Source: Candidatus Daviesbacteria bacterium (GTDB lineage: Bacteria; Patescibacteriota; Microgenomatia; Daviesbacterales; UBA10151). Taken from it: a DNA stretch of 38,029 bases. The stretch is from the NCBI GenBank assembly GCA_016195715.1, contig JACPZA010000012.1, positions 1-38,029 of the forward strand. The letters run 5' to 3'. Below, piece after piece: positions 23,786-32,413 of this stretch (positions are counted from its first letter, which is position 1; each line of letters opens with the position of its first letter). The position numbers and the translations under genes were made by a program. Below the pieces are notes generated by a model. It did not search any database. It was not told the DNA's origin and worked only from the letters and a program-made list of their open reading frames with translations.

Positions 23786-24374
23786 ATTTTGTAACTCTCC
23801 TAAATAGTTTATACAGAACTATAAAAGCAACCCAAATTCCCAGGTATACTAAAAATCTAGCCAAATACGGGGAAGGATAATATCTTAAAGTTGCCTTAGT
23901 GTTAAAATATCTATCTTGATAATAAATATGATCTCCAACATAACTTCTCACTTTTACCTTACGTCGATCATTATCAGCATGTGGGTCAACACCATTAACA
24001 AATAGAGATTCTCTCAAGGGAAACACATATTCCTCCAAAAAGGTAGACTCTTGCTGATCTCTAACATACTGATAAGCTTCTTCAGGAGGATGATTTAACC
24101 TTAGGGGCAAAACCTTAAGGTCGAAAAAAACCCTTTCTCCCAACATCTGTCTATAGTAACTGGTAATAAATTCTCTCCTAAAATCATTAAAATAAGCAGC
24201 TATATTTGGATTCTGGATAGTATCACCCTCAAGATTAGATTTAACAGAATTAGGCAAAGGTAAAAAAGAATCTATTGAACTAGGGCCTGGGAGTATTATA
24301 TATGCTAACCCAATGAAAAAAAGAATCAGTAAAAAAAGTTGAAGTCTGGATAAATTTTTTAATCTAAGATCCAT
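23778..24374 (-). CDS. Small bitopic/hairpin membrane protein of unknown function in the glycan operon
   Basis: A 198-aa protein, unrecognised. It has an N-terminal helix (about residues 11-29, LQLFLLILFFIGLAYIILP), an outside domain of about 135 residues rich in charged and aromatic residues (FNDFRREFITSYYRQMLGERV, RLNHPPEEAYQYVRDQQEST, DHIYYQDRYFNTKATLRYYPSP) and a second helix near the C-terminus (FLVYLGIWVAFIVLYKLF), which puts both ends in the cytoplasm. No known catalytic motif was seen. Its start shares a base with the acyltransferase stop (TAATG) and it overlaps the next GT2 gene. It is therefore tightly bound into the operon and may be an accessory factor, for example a chain-length or scaffold protein. 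Confidence 0.65.
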   Translation of the reverse strand: MDLRLKNLSRLQLFLLILFFIGLAYIILPGPSSIDSFLPLPNSVKSNLEGDTIQNPNIAAYFNDFRREFITSYYRQMLGERVFFDLKVLPLRLNHPPEEAYQYVRDQQESTFLEEYVFPLRESLFVNGVDPHADNDRRKVKVRSYVGDHIYYQDRYFNTKATLRYYPSPYLARFLVYLGIWVAFIVLYKLFRRVTKYG

Positions 24375-25024
24375 TATTGAAAAAGCCTTGATCTTCCTAG
24401 TTTATAGTTAAGATCTTTTAAGGCTCTTTCTCCTATTACCTTAGCAGGCACACCTCCAACAATTACAAACTCTGGTACTTCTTTGGTGACTACTGCACCT
24501 GCACCCACAACAGCTCCTTTTTTAATTGTTACTCCGGGTAGGATAATAGCTCTTGGACCGATAAAAACATAATTTTCAATAATAACAGGCGCAACAACAG
24601 GTCGAAAATCCTCCGAGTTAATGTCATGTTCAGAATTATAAATCATTACATCTGAGGCAATATCTACAAAATCCCCAATAACTAACTTATCCCTCCCGTC
24701 TAAAAAAGCATTTTGACCAACTATTGATCCTTTTCCTATCTCTACACCAGTAGGATCAAAAAACTGTGTGCCCATATGAATATGAGATCCTTTACCTATT
24801 TTTACCCCCGCGAGTATGTAAAAAATATAGCGCACTAAATAAATCGGTATAAACCCAACAATTCGCAAAGTTAAAAGCTCTATATCTTGAAAATAGTTAT
24901 ACATTCTATTTAAGATTTTTTTTACAGTCTCATTAGCTGCTAATGTTTTACCCATTTTATCCTTAAATACTATACTTGGAACACCTGACTTAAACTGAAA
25001 ACTTAAATGTTCTAAATAAAACAT
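24374..25024 (-). CDS. Left-handed beta-helix (hexapeptide) acyltransferase
   Basis: A 216-aa protein. After an N-terminal part (residues 1-70) with an amphipathic/hydrophobic stretch (LRIVGFIPIYLVRYIFYILAGVKIG), hexapeptide repeats run from about residue 73 to 190: IGKGSHIHMG, VEIGKGSIVGQNAFLDG, IGDFVDIASDVMIYNSEHDIN (probable catalytic His), IENYVFIGPRAIILPGVTI, GAVVGAGAVVTKEVPEFVIVGGVPAKVIG. This is the WbbJ/Maa-type O-acetyltransferase pattern, using acetyl-CoA to acetylate a sugar. It lies inside the glycosyltransferase operon, so a glycan is the likely acceptor. A TATAAT lies exactly 6 nt before its ATG. Confidence 0.9.
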   Translation of the reverse strand: MFYLEHLSFQFKSGVPSIVFKDKMGKTLAANETVKKILNRMYNYFQDIELLTLRIVGFIPIYLVRYIFYILAGVKIGKGSHIHMGTQFFDPTGVEIGKGSIVGQNAFLDGRDKLVIGDFVDIASDVMIYNSEHDINSEDFRPVVAPVIIENYVFIGPRAIILPGVTIKKGAVVGAGAVVTKEVPEFVIVGGVPAKVIGERALKDLNYKLGRSRLFQ

Positions 25025-25030
25025 TATTAA

Positions 25031-25036
25031 ATTATA
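25031..25036 (-). promoter_or_regulatory. Candidate internal -10 box before the acyltransferase gene
   Basis: A perfect TATAAT on the minus strand lies 6 nt before the acyltransferase ATG, in a 22-nt gap, one of the few gaps in the glycan operon. The hexamer 17 nt upstream (TAGTAA) is a poor -35. The spacing matches the leaderless pattern of glyS, recO and rsmH. Confidence 0.35.
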
Positions 25037-25046
25037 CTTAAATTAG

Positions 25047-25928
25047 CTAAAAATTACTAAACTTTGATAAAACCTCTTCGTCTCGATACTTTGTTTTAGC
25101 TTTCTCTAGATTGCGTTTTTTTAATATCTTAGGTAATTTTGCTAAAGCACTTAAAAAAACAGACCAATATCTTGGATTAGAAATAAGCATCAGAAAAAGA
25201 TTCAGAAGATGTGACCTTATAAGCCATAAGCTCGTGATATTCTTCCAGATAAAAAGCAGTTGATTTCGTGAAGCAATCATTTGAATTCTGGATTTAGAGA
25301 AATTAGTGGTAATTACACCTGGCTCTTTATAATGCTCTGCTACAGCTTTAGGTTCAAATAAGTTTATATATCCTCTTTTAGTAGCTCTGTAACCCAAATC
25401 TACGTCCTCTTCATAAAAAGGGTTAAATAGCTCATCTAGTCCTCCAAGTTCTATCCAGATAGATTTTCTAAATACCCCACTCCCTCCCGAAACCCATAAA
25501 GTTTGGTGAACAATAGCTACTTTTTCTTCTGCTTGATAGTGCCAGAAAAATCCTTTTTCAAATTTCCCCCAGGCCCAACTGCCCCCACTATTAAGCCCCA
25601 CACTAAAAACCTTTGGATCTTTAAAATTAGGTAAAATAAACTTTAGACAATTTTCTTGCGCAATTGCATCTGTATTTAATAAAAAAACTAAATCTCCACT
25701 GGCTTTTTCTACACCTAAATTAACTGTAGAAGAAAAACCTTCATTTTTAGTTTTTTTTATAAGTTTTACCTCAGGGAATGATTGCTCAATTAAACTAACG
25801 CTTCCATCTGTTGATGTATCATCAACAACAATAATTTCTTCAACGTTTTTTATCTTTAAGACTTTGGGAAGATTTTTTCTTAATTTCTCTTCTCCATTCC
25901 AATTAGGAATTATAATAGAAACTTTCAT
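25047..25928 (-). CDS. GT2-family glycosyltransferase
   Basis: GT-A transferase of 293 aa from the corrected start. The ORF track begins 15 codons earlier ([15 protein letters not shown]), inside the upstream gene. The ATG at 25928 gives the classical [16 protein letters not shown] start and makes an ATGA overlap with the upstream stop. It has VDDTSTDGSV, LLNTDAIA (DXD position, with only one Asp) and GGLDELFNPFYEEDVDLGYRATKRGYINLFEP (acceptor-side signature). The FIWKNITSLWLIRSHLLNLFLML region near the C-terminus is hydrophobic. It precedes the acyltransferase by 22 nt. Specificity is unknown. Confidence 0.88.
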   Translation of the reverse strand: MKVSIIIPNWNGEEKLRKNLPKVLKIKNVEEIIVVDDTSTDGSVSLIEQSFPEVKLIKKTKNEGFSSTVNLGVEKASGDLVFLLNTDAIAQENCLKFILPNFKDPKVFSVGLNSGGSWAWGKFEKGFFWHYQAEEKVAIVHQTLWVSGGSGVFRKSIWIELGGLDELFNPFYEEDVDLGYRATKRGYINLFEPKAVAEHYKEPGVITTNFSKSRIQMIASRNQLLFIWKNITSLWLIRSHLLNLFLMLISNPRYWSVFLSALAKLPKILKKRNLEKAKTKYRDEEVLSKFSNF

Positions 25929-27046
25929 ATTTGTGTAAATACCTTCAATACTTTTTCTGCCATTCTTTCCCAAGAATATTTTTTAGCTTGCTCTAAACCC
26001 AAATTTGAATATTTTTGATTAAATTCAGTTTTATTTACAAGTAATTGAATAGCATTCTTTATCTCATCTACGGAATAAGGATTCACAGTTAAACCTGCAT
26101 CCCCTACTATTTCAGGTAGCGATGAAACATTTGAGGTTATAACTGGGGTACCACAAGCCATTGCTTCAATAACTGGTATCCCAAATCCTTCCCACAAAGA
26201 AGGCAAAACAAAAGCTTTTGCGCCAGTTAATAAAAAGGGTAAATTCTCGCTGTTAACAAATCCTGTAAAAATAACTTTATCTTTTATCCCCAATTTTTTT
26301 GGAGCTTCCAGTATATCTTGATACATCCAGCCCTCTCTTCCTGGACCTGAAGTTTTACCAACAATAACTAGCTTTAGGTTATTTGATTCAAGTGATGAGA
26401 ATGCCTCAAATAACCTAATTAAATTTTTTCTTGGCTGGAGTGTTCCTATATATATAATGTAGTTATCCCTAATGTCATATTTTTTTACTATCTTATTAAC
26501 TTTAGTTTTGTCTTTAATTTGACGGAAAACCTTCTTATCAAATCCTGGATAAGCAACTGAGATTTTATCTTCCTGTACCCCATATTGTTTTATAATATCC
26601 TGCTTTGAAAAATTTGAGATAGTAATAATATGATCACTTTTTAATACTGAAAATTTAGTCCAACTTGTTAATTGAATTAAATCTTTTTTTGGAAACATCT
26701 CTGGAAAATGTAAAAAAGCTAAATCAAAAATGGTAACAACTCTTTTAACAGGACTAAATCTAGGGATATAGTGCGTAGGACTAAAGATTAGATCAGGCTT
26801 TTTTAAACTTGTATATAAAGCTAAAGGTACGGAAATCAAAGTTTTAAGCTTACTAGGTCCAATAATTTTATACTTCCAATTCTTTCTCGCTTTTGGTAAA
26901 TCACTTATGGGTGGTTTTGTCAGTAAAATAGTATACTCATTCTCCTTGTCTAAAATCTCTATATTTTTCAAAAGTTCAAAAGCAACTTGACCTGAACCTA
27001 CTCTTTGCTGCACATTAGCTTCATATCCATCAATCCAAATTCTCAT
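25925..27046 (-). CDS. GT4-family glycosyltransferase (mannosyltransferase B-like)
   Basis: GT-B transferase of 373 aa from the corrected start. The track start at 27166 adds 40 residues (MVCDVCCIF...) that are a read-in from the upstream gene. The ATG at 27046 gives [26 protein letters not shown] and an ATGA overlap with the upstream stop. It has [78 protein letters not shown] and [16 protein letters not shown], all standard for retaining GT4 enzymes. It shares the [16 protein letters not shown] tail with its paralogues at 16.8 and 28.2 kb. Confidence 0.91.
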   Translation of the reverse strand: MRIWIDGYEANVQQRVGSGQVAFELLKNIEILDKENEYTILLTKPPISDLPKARKNWKYKIIGPSKLKTLISVPLALYTSLKKPDLIFSPTHYIPRFSPVKRVVTIFDLAFLHFPEMFPKKDLIQLTSWTKFSVLKSDHIITISNFSKQDIIKQYGVQEDKISVAYPGFDKKVFRQIKDKTKVNKIVKKYDIRDNYIIYIGTLQPRKNLIRLFEAFSSLESNNLKLVIVGKTSGPGREGWMYQDILEAPKKLGIKDKVIFTGFVNSENLPFLLTGAKAFVLPSLWEGFGIPVIEAMACGTPVITSNVSSLPEIVGDAGLTVNPYSVDEIKNAIQLLVNKTEFNQKYSNLGLEQAKKYSWERMAEKVLKVFTQI

Positions 27047-28179
27047 TTTTTGACAAAATCCTTTATTATATAAAAAGATAACAAATACATAGCTGGTAGT
27101 ACAGGGATTAAGTATCGGGCCAGTATAGTACCAAAAAATAAAAATGCAACATACATCACAAACCACAAAGCTATTACATTTAACTTTTTATCCTTTGATC
27201 TCTTTTGTTTTTTAAAAATTTTATAGATAGCAAAAATAGACAAAATTAACAAAATCGGCCAAGTTATTTGAAAATCCACCGATGGTTTAATAGTATTCTC
27301 CCAAGTAACGTGCCAACGATTAAATAAAAGTAGGTCAAAAAAAGCCAGCGGGTCAAAGTGAAATTTACCACTATGATAAACATAAATATATTTTTGAACT
27401 CCAAGGATCCTTCTAAATGAATCGCCTTGAATATAACTTGGAATATAACTGATAAGTAATACAAGTAAAGATACCGGGGTATAAATTAAAAAAATAAGTT
27501 TACTTTTTGCTTTGTACAAAAAAACAGCTAATAACCAAGCCAAATAAATTACAAACGCAGTTATCCAGAATTTAACTGAGGCTACTAATCCTAAAAAAAT
27601 AAAGGCAGGCAAAATTGATAATTTTCCTCGCCACCATATTAGAAAAAAGTAAAAGCTAAGTAAAATAAAAAATAATTGGATATTATCAAGAAGCGGCATA
27701 TAAATCATTTGAACTTGAAATATTTTTTCAAAACTAAAAGCGCTAGTCATTACTAAAGACCAAATTTTACTTTGGAGCACTAAGCTGCCTAATAAAAATA
27801 GCGCTAAAAGAGAAAGCAAATTAAATATTGGACCAGTTAGAGTTTCATTATTAAAAAGACTTATTGTTAGGGAAACAAAATATTTACCAAGTGGCGGTTG
27901 CTCGCCATTAAACAAAATTGGATCTTGACTATGTAAGTAATTCCATCCTGCTAAGGCATAGTAATATTCATCGGGAATAATAATTGGACTATATGCTTTT
28001 ACATATTGAGATTGATCGAATAACCCTTTTAAAACTAAATAGCGTTTTGGGTAAAAAGGCCTTATATAAACTTGCCACTGTTTGCTCGCTACGTAAATAA
28101 AATTTGCTATTAATAAAATAAAAAAGAAAGTAATGATAATTATTACATAATGCCTGGTAATAAACTTAAGGGGATTCAT
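27043..28179 (-). CDS. Polytopic GT39/PMT-like glycosyltransferase
   Basis: Integral membrane protein of about 378 aa with about 9-10 helices. The first loop has SPIIIPDEYYYALAGWNYLHSQDPILFNGEQPPLGKYF, which matches the PMT family pattern (acidic residue after helix 1, then hPPLGK). It therefore probably uses a polyprenyl-phosphate sugar on the outer face. The track start (28215) lies 50 nt inside the preceding GT4 gene. The ATG at 28179 (MNPLKFITRHYVIII) overlaps it by only 14 nt and places the basic residues just before helix 1, so it is preferred. It ends with an ATGA overlap to the next GT4. It is shorter than typical PMT proteins and lacks a large C-terminal soluble domain. Confidence 0.78.
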   Translation of the reverse strand: MNPLKFITRHYVIIIITFFFILLIANFIYVASKQWQVYIRPFYPKRYLVLKGLFDQSQYVKAYSPIIIPDEYYYALAGWNYLHSQDPILFNGEQPPLGKYFVSLTISLFNNETLTGPIFNLLSLLALFLLGSLVLQSKIWSLVMTSAFSFEKIFQVQMIYMPLLDNIQLFFILLSFYFFLIWWRGKLSILPAFIFLGLVASVKFWITAFVIYLAWLLAVFLYKAKSKLIFLIYTPVSLLVLLISYIPSYIQGDSFRRILGVQKYIYVYHSGKFHFDPLAFFDLLLFNRWHVTWENTIKPSVDFQITWPILLILSIFAIYKIFKKQKRSKDKKLNVIALWFVMYVAFLFFGTILARYLIPVLPAMYLLSFYIIKDFVKK

Positions 28180-29173
28180 AAAGTTTTTGATATAAGGCCT
28201 CAGTCTTTTCTGCACATTTTTCCCAGCTAAACTTTTTTGAATGCTCCAATCCCTTTTTGCGATAATAATCCCTTTTTGCTAAAACAGTTTTTATACCCTC
28301 TTTTATTGAATTTATTTCTTTAGGATTAGCTAAAAAGGCATTTTCAGCTGCAATTTCTGCCATCGACGATAAATTAGATGTAATAACTGGAGTTCCTGAT
28401 TGCATTGCCTCAAGTATCGGAAGTCCAAAACCCTCATAAAAAGATGTATAAACTAACGCAGCCGAGCTGTTATATAACAAAGACATCTCCTCAATAGATA
28501 AATGAGGTATATTTTGTCCGGTTATTATAAGAGGGGTATTTAATGAAGCTTTCTTAATATTTTCCAGATTTCTCCTTTTTCCAACACCTCCGATTGCTAA
28601 TAAAAAAATATTCGGTAAATTATATTTCTTTCTAAAAACTTCTACTTTTTTCTCATCCTCTACTTTAAAAATGGGATCTGCCGCTTCATAAATAACGGTT
28701 ATTTTTTCTTCAGGAATTTTCGAAACTTCAAGTAAATCTTGTTTTGTTGATTCAGATACTGCAATAATCATATCAATTTCATTTTCAACAATTTTCAATC
28801 TTTTTTGATGAACCTTTACAATTTTAGGATGAGACCACTGCGGAAATTTAATTGGGATTAGATCATGATAAGTTGTAATTTTTTTAGCCTTTGTTTTAGG
28901 CTGCATCCAATCACTACTATGAAAAATATCAGTTTCACCAATAAATAAATCAATCGGAACTCTTAATTTATTAAATAAAAACTCTAAAAGAATGGGCGGA
29001 AAATTAAATGATTTCACATTAGGAATTTCTCCTTTATACGGCTTTCTTAAGGAACTATAAAAAGGGACAATTTGTAACTTATGATTTCTAATAAGTTGAA
29101 TAACAAGATTTTTGGTATAAGTTGCTACTCCACCTGGATGAGCAATTTGTGAAATGTCAATTCCAATTTTCAT
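28166..29173 (-). CDS. GT4-family glycosyltransferase
   Basis: GT-B transferase of 335 aa. It starts MKIGIDISQIAHPGGVATYTKNLVIQL and has TTYHDLIPIKFPQW, IIAVSESTKQDLLEV, LLAIGGVGKRRNLENI, YTSFYEGFGLPILEAMQSGTPVITS and SSMAEIAAENAFLANP. The donor-site EX7E glutamates are present. It ends KKFSWEKCAEKTEALYQKLY, a tail shared with two paralogues in this cluster. The donor domain is compact (the region around residue 205-225 is short), which makes it smaller than its relatives. Donor sugar and acceptor are unknown. Confidence 0.9.
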   Translation of the reverse strand: MKIGIDISQIAHPGGVATYTKNLVIQLIRNHKLQIVPFYSSLRKPYKGEIPNVKSFNFPPILLEFLFNKLRVPIDLFIGETDIFHSSDWMQPKTKAKKITTYHDLIPIKFPQWSHPKIVKVHQKRLKIVENEIDMIIAVSESTKQDLLEVSKIPEEKITVIYEAADPIFKVEDEKKVEVFRKKYNLPNIFLLAIGGVGKRRNLENIKKASLNTPLIITGQNIPHLSIEEMSLLYNSSAALVYTSFYEGFGLPILEAMQSGTPVITSNLSSMAEIAAENAFLANPKEINSIKEGIKTVLAKRDYYRKKGLEHSKKFSWEKCAEKTEALYQKLYESP

Positions 29174-29196
29174 AACTATATTTAGTCTAAAACATT

Positions 29197-30609
29197 TTAT
29201 CTTATGTACAAAGTAACAAATCCGACTCCATTGAAATTAAAAGTTTGCATTTTGTTATAACCTATACTTACTAATTGCTGAGCCAATAACCTTTTAGGAT
29301 CTGTAATATCAACCAAGTATTCAAATAGATAAACCTTCGGATCATTTCTTAACAACTTATTGAGATCAATTAAATCATCCTTTGTCATAACGGGAATTCT
29401 CTTAAGCCCACCTATCAGATTATCTGTGTTTTTTGCATAATATTTAACTGGTGCTATTAAGTTATTATCCTCAAAAATAGTAACTGAAATATTTTTTTGA
29501 TTTTCTATAAAATGAATCGCCTCCCGCCAATTCTCCCTTTGAAATTTAGGGTTAATGTTAAATACAAAAACCGCTACTAAACTAATACTTAAAACTAAAG
29601 AAATTAATAATATTTGCCATCTTCTTGAAAGTATACAAATTCCCTGTGCAGTTAAAATAATCATCGCAGGTAAAGTGTAAAGTAGGCGCTGATATGATAA
29701 AACCGGCAAGTAAATTGAGATTAACCCAAGAAATAATATTGGAACTGTGAACCATAATAATAACAACCCATTCTCTTTTCTAGTTTTTTTAATCCCAAAT
29801 AAAATTAAAAATAAATAAAAAATAAATAAAGCTAAACTGAGTAATCCATAAATGACCTTATTGTCTAAACTAATTCTTCCTATAATAAATTTAATAAATA
29901 TTAAGCTGAGGTTTTTAAAACTTAAACCACCAACAACTTCAGACCATTTAGATAATGTAAGAGCAGTTTTTTCTCCTAAACCAAGTTGGTTTAAAAAAAT
30001 TGGTAGCCAAAATATAAAGCTAAGTAAAGTTAAAAATAGTGAGGCCAAAAAATTTTTAAGTTTATATTTTCCCCAAATCAATAAATATAAAATTTGAACT
30101 AATAGTATCGGAAATAAGACATAGTCGGAGTAAATCAGCAATATATTAGCTATAGTTAAAGGTAGCATAGTATTTTTTTTATTTTTTAAAAAAGAAATAA
30201 AGAATAAGAAAGAAGTTACTGTTAAAAAAACATTTAAAGAATACATTCTTGCTTCTTGTGAATAATATATAAGCAAAGGATTAAAACTAAAAATTAGCGA
30301 GGAAAAAATTCCAATACGCTTATTAAATAAAGTCTTAACTAACAAATAAACTATGTAGACTGATGCTACTCCCAATAGAACTGAAGGCAACCTTAAACTT
30401 ATCTCAGAATAACCAAATACTTTCCCCCAGAAAAATATTAACAGATAATGCAATGGTGGATGAAAATCTCCAGGCATAAATTTAACAACTAGATCAACTA
30501 AGGAGTACTGTTGAATGGAAATTGCACTAATAGCTTCATCTAACCAAAATGATTGGTTAAGATTAATTACTCTGAGAAAGAATGCAATTATTAGTACTAA
30601 AAAAATCAT
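29197..30609 (-). CDS. Polytopic GT39/ArnT-like glycosyltransferase
   Basis: Integral membrane protein of 470 aa with about 11-12 helices. The opening IFLVLIIAFFLRVINLNQSFWLDEAISAISIQQYS carries the acidic residues after helix 1 typical of GT-C/PMT enzymes, followed by GDFHPPLHYLLIFFWGKVFGYSEISLRLPSVLLG, a strong family signature. A short soluble tail (from about residue 375) ends FNFNGVGFVTLYIR. It probably transfers a sugar from a polyprenyl-phosphate carrier on the outer side. It overlaps the upstream GT2 stop by 4 nt (ATGA) and is followed 23 nt later by a GT4. Confidence 0.87.
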   Translation of the reverse strand: MIFLVLIIAFFLRVINLNQSFWLDEAISAISIQQYSLVDLVVKFMPGDFHPPLHYLLIFFWGKVFGYSEISLRLPSVLLGVASVYIVYLLVKTLFNKRIGIFSSLIFSFNPLLIYYSQEARMYSLNVFLTVTSFLFFISFLKNKKNTMLPLTIANILLIYSDYVLFPILLVQILYLLIWGKYKLKNFLASLFLTLLSFIFWLPIFLNQLGLGEKTALTLSKWSEVVGGLSFKNLSLIFIKFIIGRISLDNKVIYGLLSLALFIFYLFLILFGIKKTRKENGLLLLWFTVPILFLGLISIYLPVLSYQRLLYTLPAMIILTAQGICILSRRWQILLISLVLSISLVAVFVFNINPKFQRENWREAIHFIENQKNISVTIFEDNNLIAPVKYYAKNTDNLIGGLKRIPVMTKDDLIDLNKLLRNDPKVYLFEYLVDITDPKRLLAQQLVSIGYNKMQTFNFNGVGFVTLYIR

Positions 30610-31460
30610 TTGTACAAATGTTCTTTAAAAAATGATCTGAAAAGTGATACCTCAACTGCAAAATCATAGATTAACTTAAAAAAAATAAAGAATGGAAGTT
30701 TATAAACAATTCCCTTGATAAAACCGTTAACCAAAGAAAAAGGCAATGAATATCTGATGATTGAAATAATTCTCATTAGATTTTCGTTTCTAATTTTCCT
30801 ATTTTTATATTCATTTTTTCCAATCCAACGTGCTTGCGTAAAAACTTCTTTTAGAGTTTCCGGATTTTTATGATAAAAGTAAGCATTTTTTGCTACTTTT
30901 GCTTTTGCATTTAATTTCTTTGATAGGGTATAGTCATCTATATAACCAATAGAATCAAAACCGCCTACTTTCAAAAATTCTTTTTTTAAAATTGCTCTAA
31001 AAACTGCCTGTTCATCTGGATAATTTTTTGGATGCATTTTATTAAATGGTAAATTTTTGTTAACATTCCAACATTTACTCCATATGTTTGTTTTATTTAA
31101 AACAAATTCATCTTTGCTAAATGAACCTATTGCTTTTTTACTCAAAATGGGTTTTATTAAATTGCTTATAAACTTTTTATCAAAAGTCATATCAGCATCT
31201 ACAAAAACTAAGATTTCTCCTTCTGCGTTTTTTGCACCAAGATTTCTTGCCAGACCAGCACCTAAATGCTTTTGTGTTAAAACTTTAACTTTTGGATTTT
31301 CATTTTTGAACTTTGATAAAATCTCTAAAGTTTTATCAGTTGATCCATCATTTACAACTATAATCTCTAAGTTTTTATAAGTTTGCTTAAAGAGTGCTTC
31401 TAAACAATCGGCTATCGCTTTTTCTTCATTAAATGTTGGAATAACTACACTTACTTTCAT
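30606..31460 (-). CDS. GT2-family glycosyltransferase
   Basis: GT-A transferase of 284 aa. It has VSVVIPTFNEEKAIADCLEALFKQTYKNLEIIVVNDGSTDKTL, LGAGLARNLGAKNAEGEILVFVDADMTF (DXD) and GGFDSIGYIDDYTLSKKLNAKAKV, followed by FTQARWIGKNEY. This is a classical inverting GT2 with a nucleotide-sugar site and a Q..RW-like segment that is one residue short of the processive QxxRW motif. A hydrophobic C-terminal segment (LPFFIFFKLIYDFAVEV) may hold it at the membrane. It is linked by ATGA overlaps to genes on both sides. Confidence 0.9.
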   Translation of the reverse strand: MKVSVVIPTFNEEKAIADCLEALFKQTYKNLEIIVVNDGSTDKTLEILSKFKNENPKVKVLTQKHLGAGLARNLGAKNAEGEILVFVDADMTFDKKFISNLIKPILSKKAIGSFSKDEFVLNKTNIWSKCWNVNKNLPFNKMHPKNYPDEQAVFRAILKKEFLKVGGFDSIGYIDDYTLSKKLNAKAKVAKNAYFYHKNPETLKEVFTQARWIGKNEYKNRKIRNENLMRIISIIRYSLPFSLVNGFIKGIVYKLPFFIFFKLIYDFAVEVSLFRSFFKEHLYK

Positions 31461-32413
31461 TTTTTTAATTCTTGAACAAATAATTTTTCATACTGTAAAG
31501 CTATATCCTCCCAAGAAAATTTTTCCGCTTGATGCCTTGGTTTATTATCCCAATTTAATTCTAAAGACATATTTAAAGCCTTAACAAATGCATCAATATT
31601 TGATGGATCAAACAATATTCCTCCATTACCAATAATCTCTTTTCTTGACTCATCATCTGGGGCAATTACAGCAAGATTTGTTGCCAATGCCTCAAGATAG
31701 ACAATCCCGAACGCTTCTCTATCCCATGATGGAAGAGTAAACAAATCACAAGCTCGATAATAGCTTGGCATATCGCCATAATTTGCATCTATAATTTTAA
31801 ATCTACTATCCCCCAAAAGCATCTTACCTAGTTTCTCCAAATCCCTTTTTTGTGAACCTTTGCCTATAATTAAAAGCGAACCCCTCATCAGCCTTGATAC
31901 AGCTTTAATCGTAAAATCATGGTTTTTATACCACTCTAATGCTCCAACGCTCAAAATAATAGGTGCTTCTAAATTTATATCTGCTTTTTGACCAGTTGGC
32001 GAAAATTTCTCTAGATCTATACCATTTGGTATTTTAGTGACTTTAGTTTTCCAAGCTATTTTTTTCGCCCATTTAAATTGGCTTTCTGTTAAAGCTACAA
32101 AAATATCAGGAAAAGTTCCTATTAAATTCCAAATATCATCTCTACCAATTCCTGCATGTCCCACTATCAAAGTTTTATAGCTGCTAAATAATCTCCCCAG
32201 GCCCGCCTTAAAAGACTGCACTCTCCCGTTAGCAGGAATTACAAAATCATATTTCCCTTTTAATATTTTGGTAAGTGAATCAGCATCTTTTTCAGAAAAA
32301 ATATCTACTTGGAATTTCTTTTTCAACCTTTTAGATAACTCAAATATATGTGATTCAACACCTCTAAAAACACGATTTTGATAGCGGCTCAAAAAAACAA
32401 TTTTTAAACTCAT
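31457..32413 (-). CDS. GT4-family glycosyltransferase
   Basis: GT-B transferase of 318 aa. It begins LKIVFLSRYQNRVFRGVESHIFELSKRLKKKFQVDIFSE and has TLIVGHAGIGRDD, FVALTESQFKWAKK, KIPNGIDLEKFSPTG, ILSVGALEWYKNHDFTIKAV, LPSWDREAFGIVYLEALATNLAVIAPDD and RKEIIGNGGILFDP. The donor-site pair of glutamates is present (REAFGIVYLEA). It is shorter than usual in the N-terminal domain. ATGA overlaps on both sides tie it to a GT2 and a polytopic transferase. Specificity is unknown. Confidence 0.89.
   Translation of the reverse strand: MSLKIVFLSRYQNRVFRGVESHIFELSKRLKKKFQVDIFSEKDADSLTKILKGKYDFVIPANGRVQSFKAGLGRLFSSYKTLIVGHAGIGRDDIWNLIGTFPDIFVALTESQFKWAKKIAWKTKVTKIPNGIDLEKFSPTGQKADINLEAPIILSVGALEWYKNHDFTIKAVSRLMRGSLLIIGKGSQKRDLEKLGKMLLGDSRFKIIDANYGDMPSYYRACDLFTLPSWDREAFGIVYLEALATNLAVIAPDDESRKEIIGNGGILFDPSNIDAFVKALNMSLELNWDNKPRHQAEKFSWEDIALQYEKLFVQELKK

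Noticed and set aside
25929-25973. Fifteen-residue N-terminal extension of the GT2 at 25.0 kb.
   Set aside because: It is the tail of the upstream GT4 gene in another frame; the ATG at 25928 gives the typical [11 protein letters not shown] start.
27047-27166. Forty-residue Cys/aromatic N-terminal extension (MVCDVCCIF...) of the GT4 at 25.9 kb.
   Set aside because: It is the upstream membrane protein gene read in another frame. The ATG at 27046 gives the normal GT4 start and an ATGA overlap.
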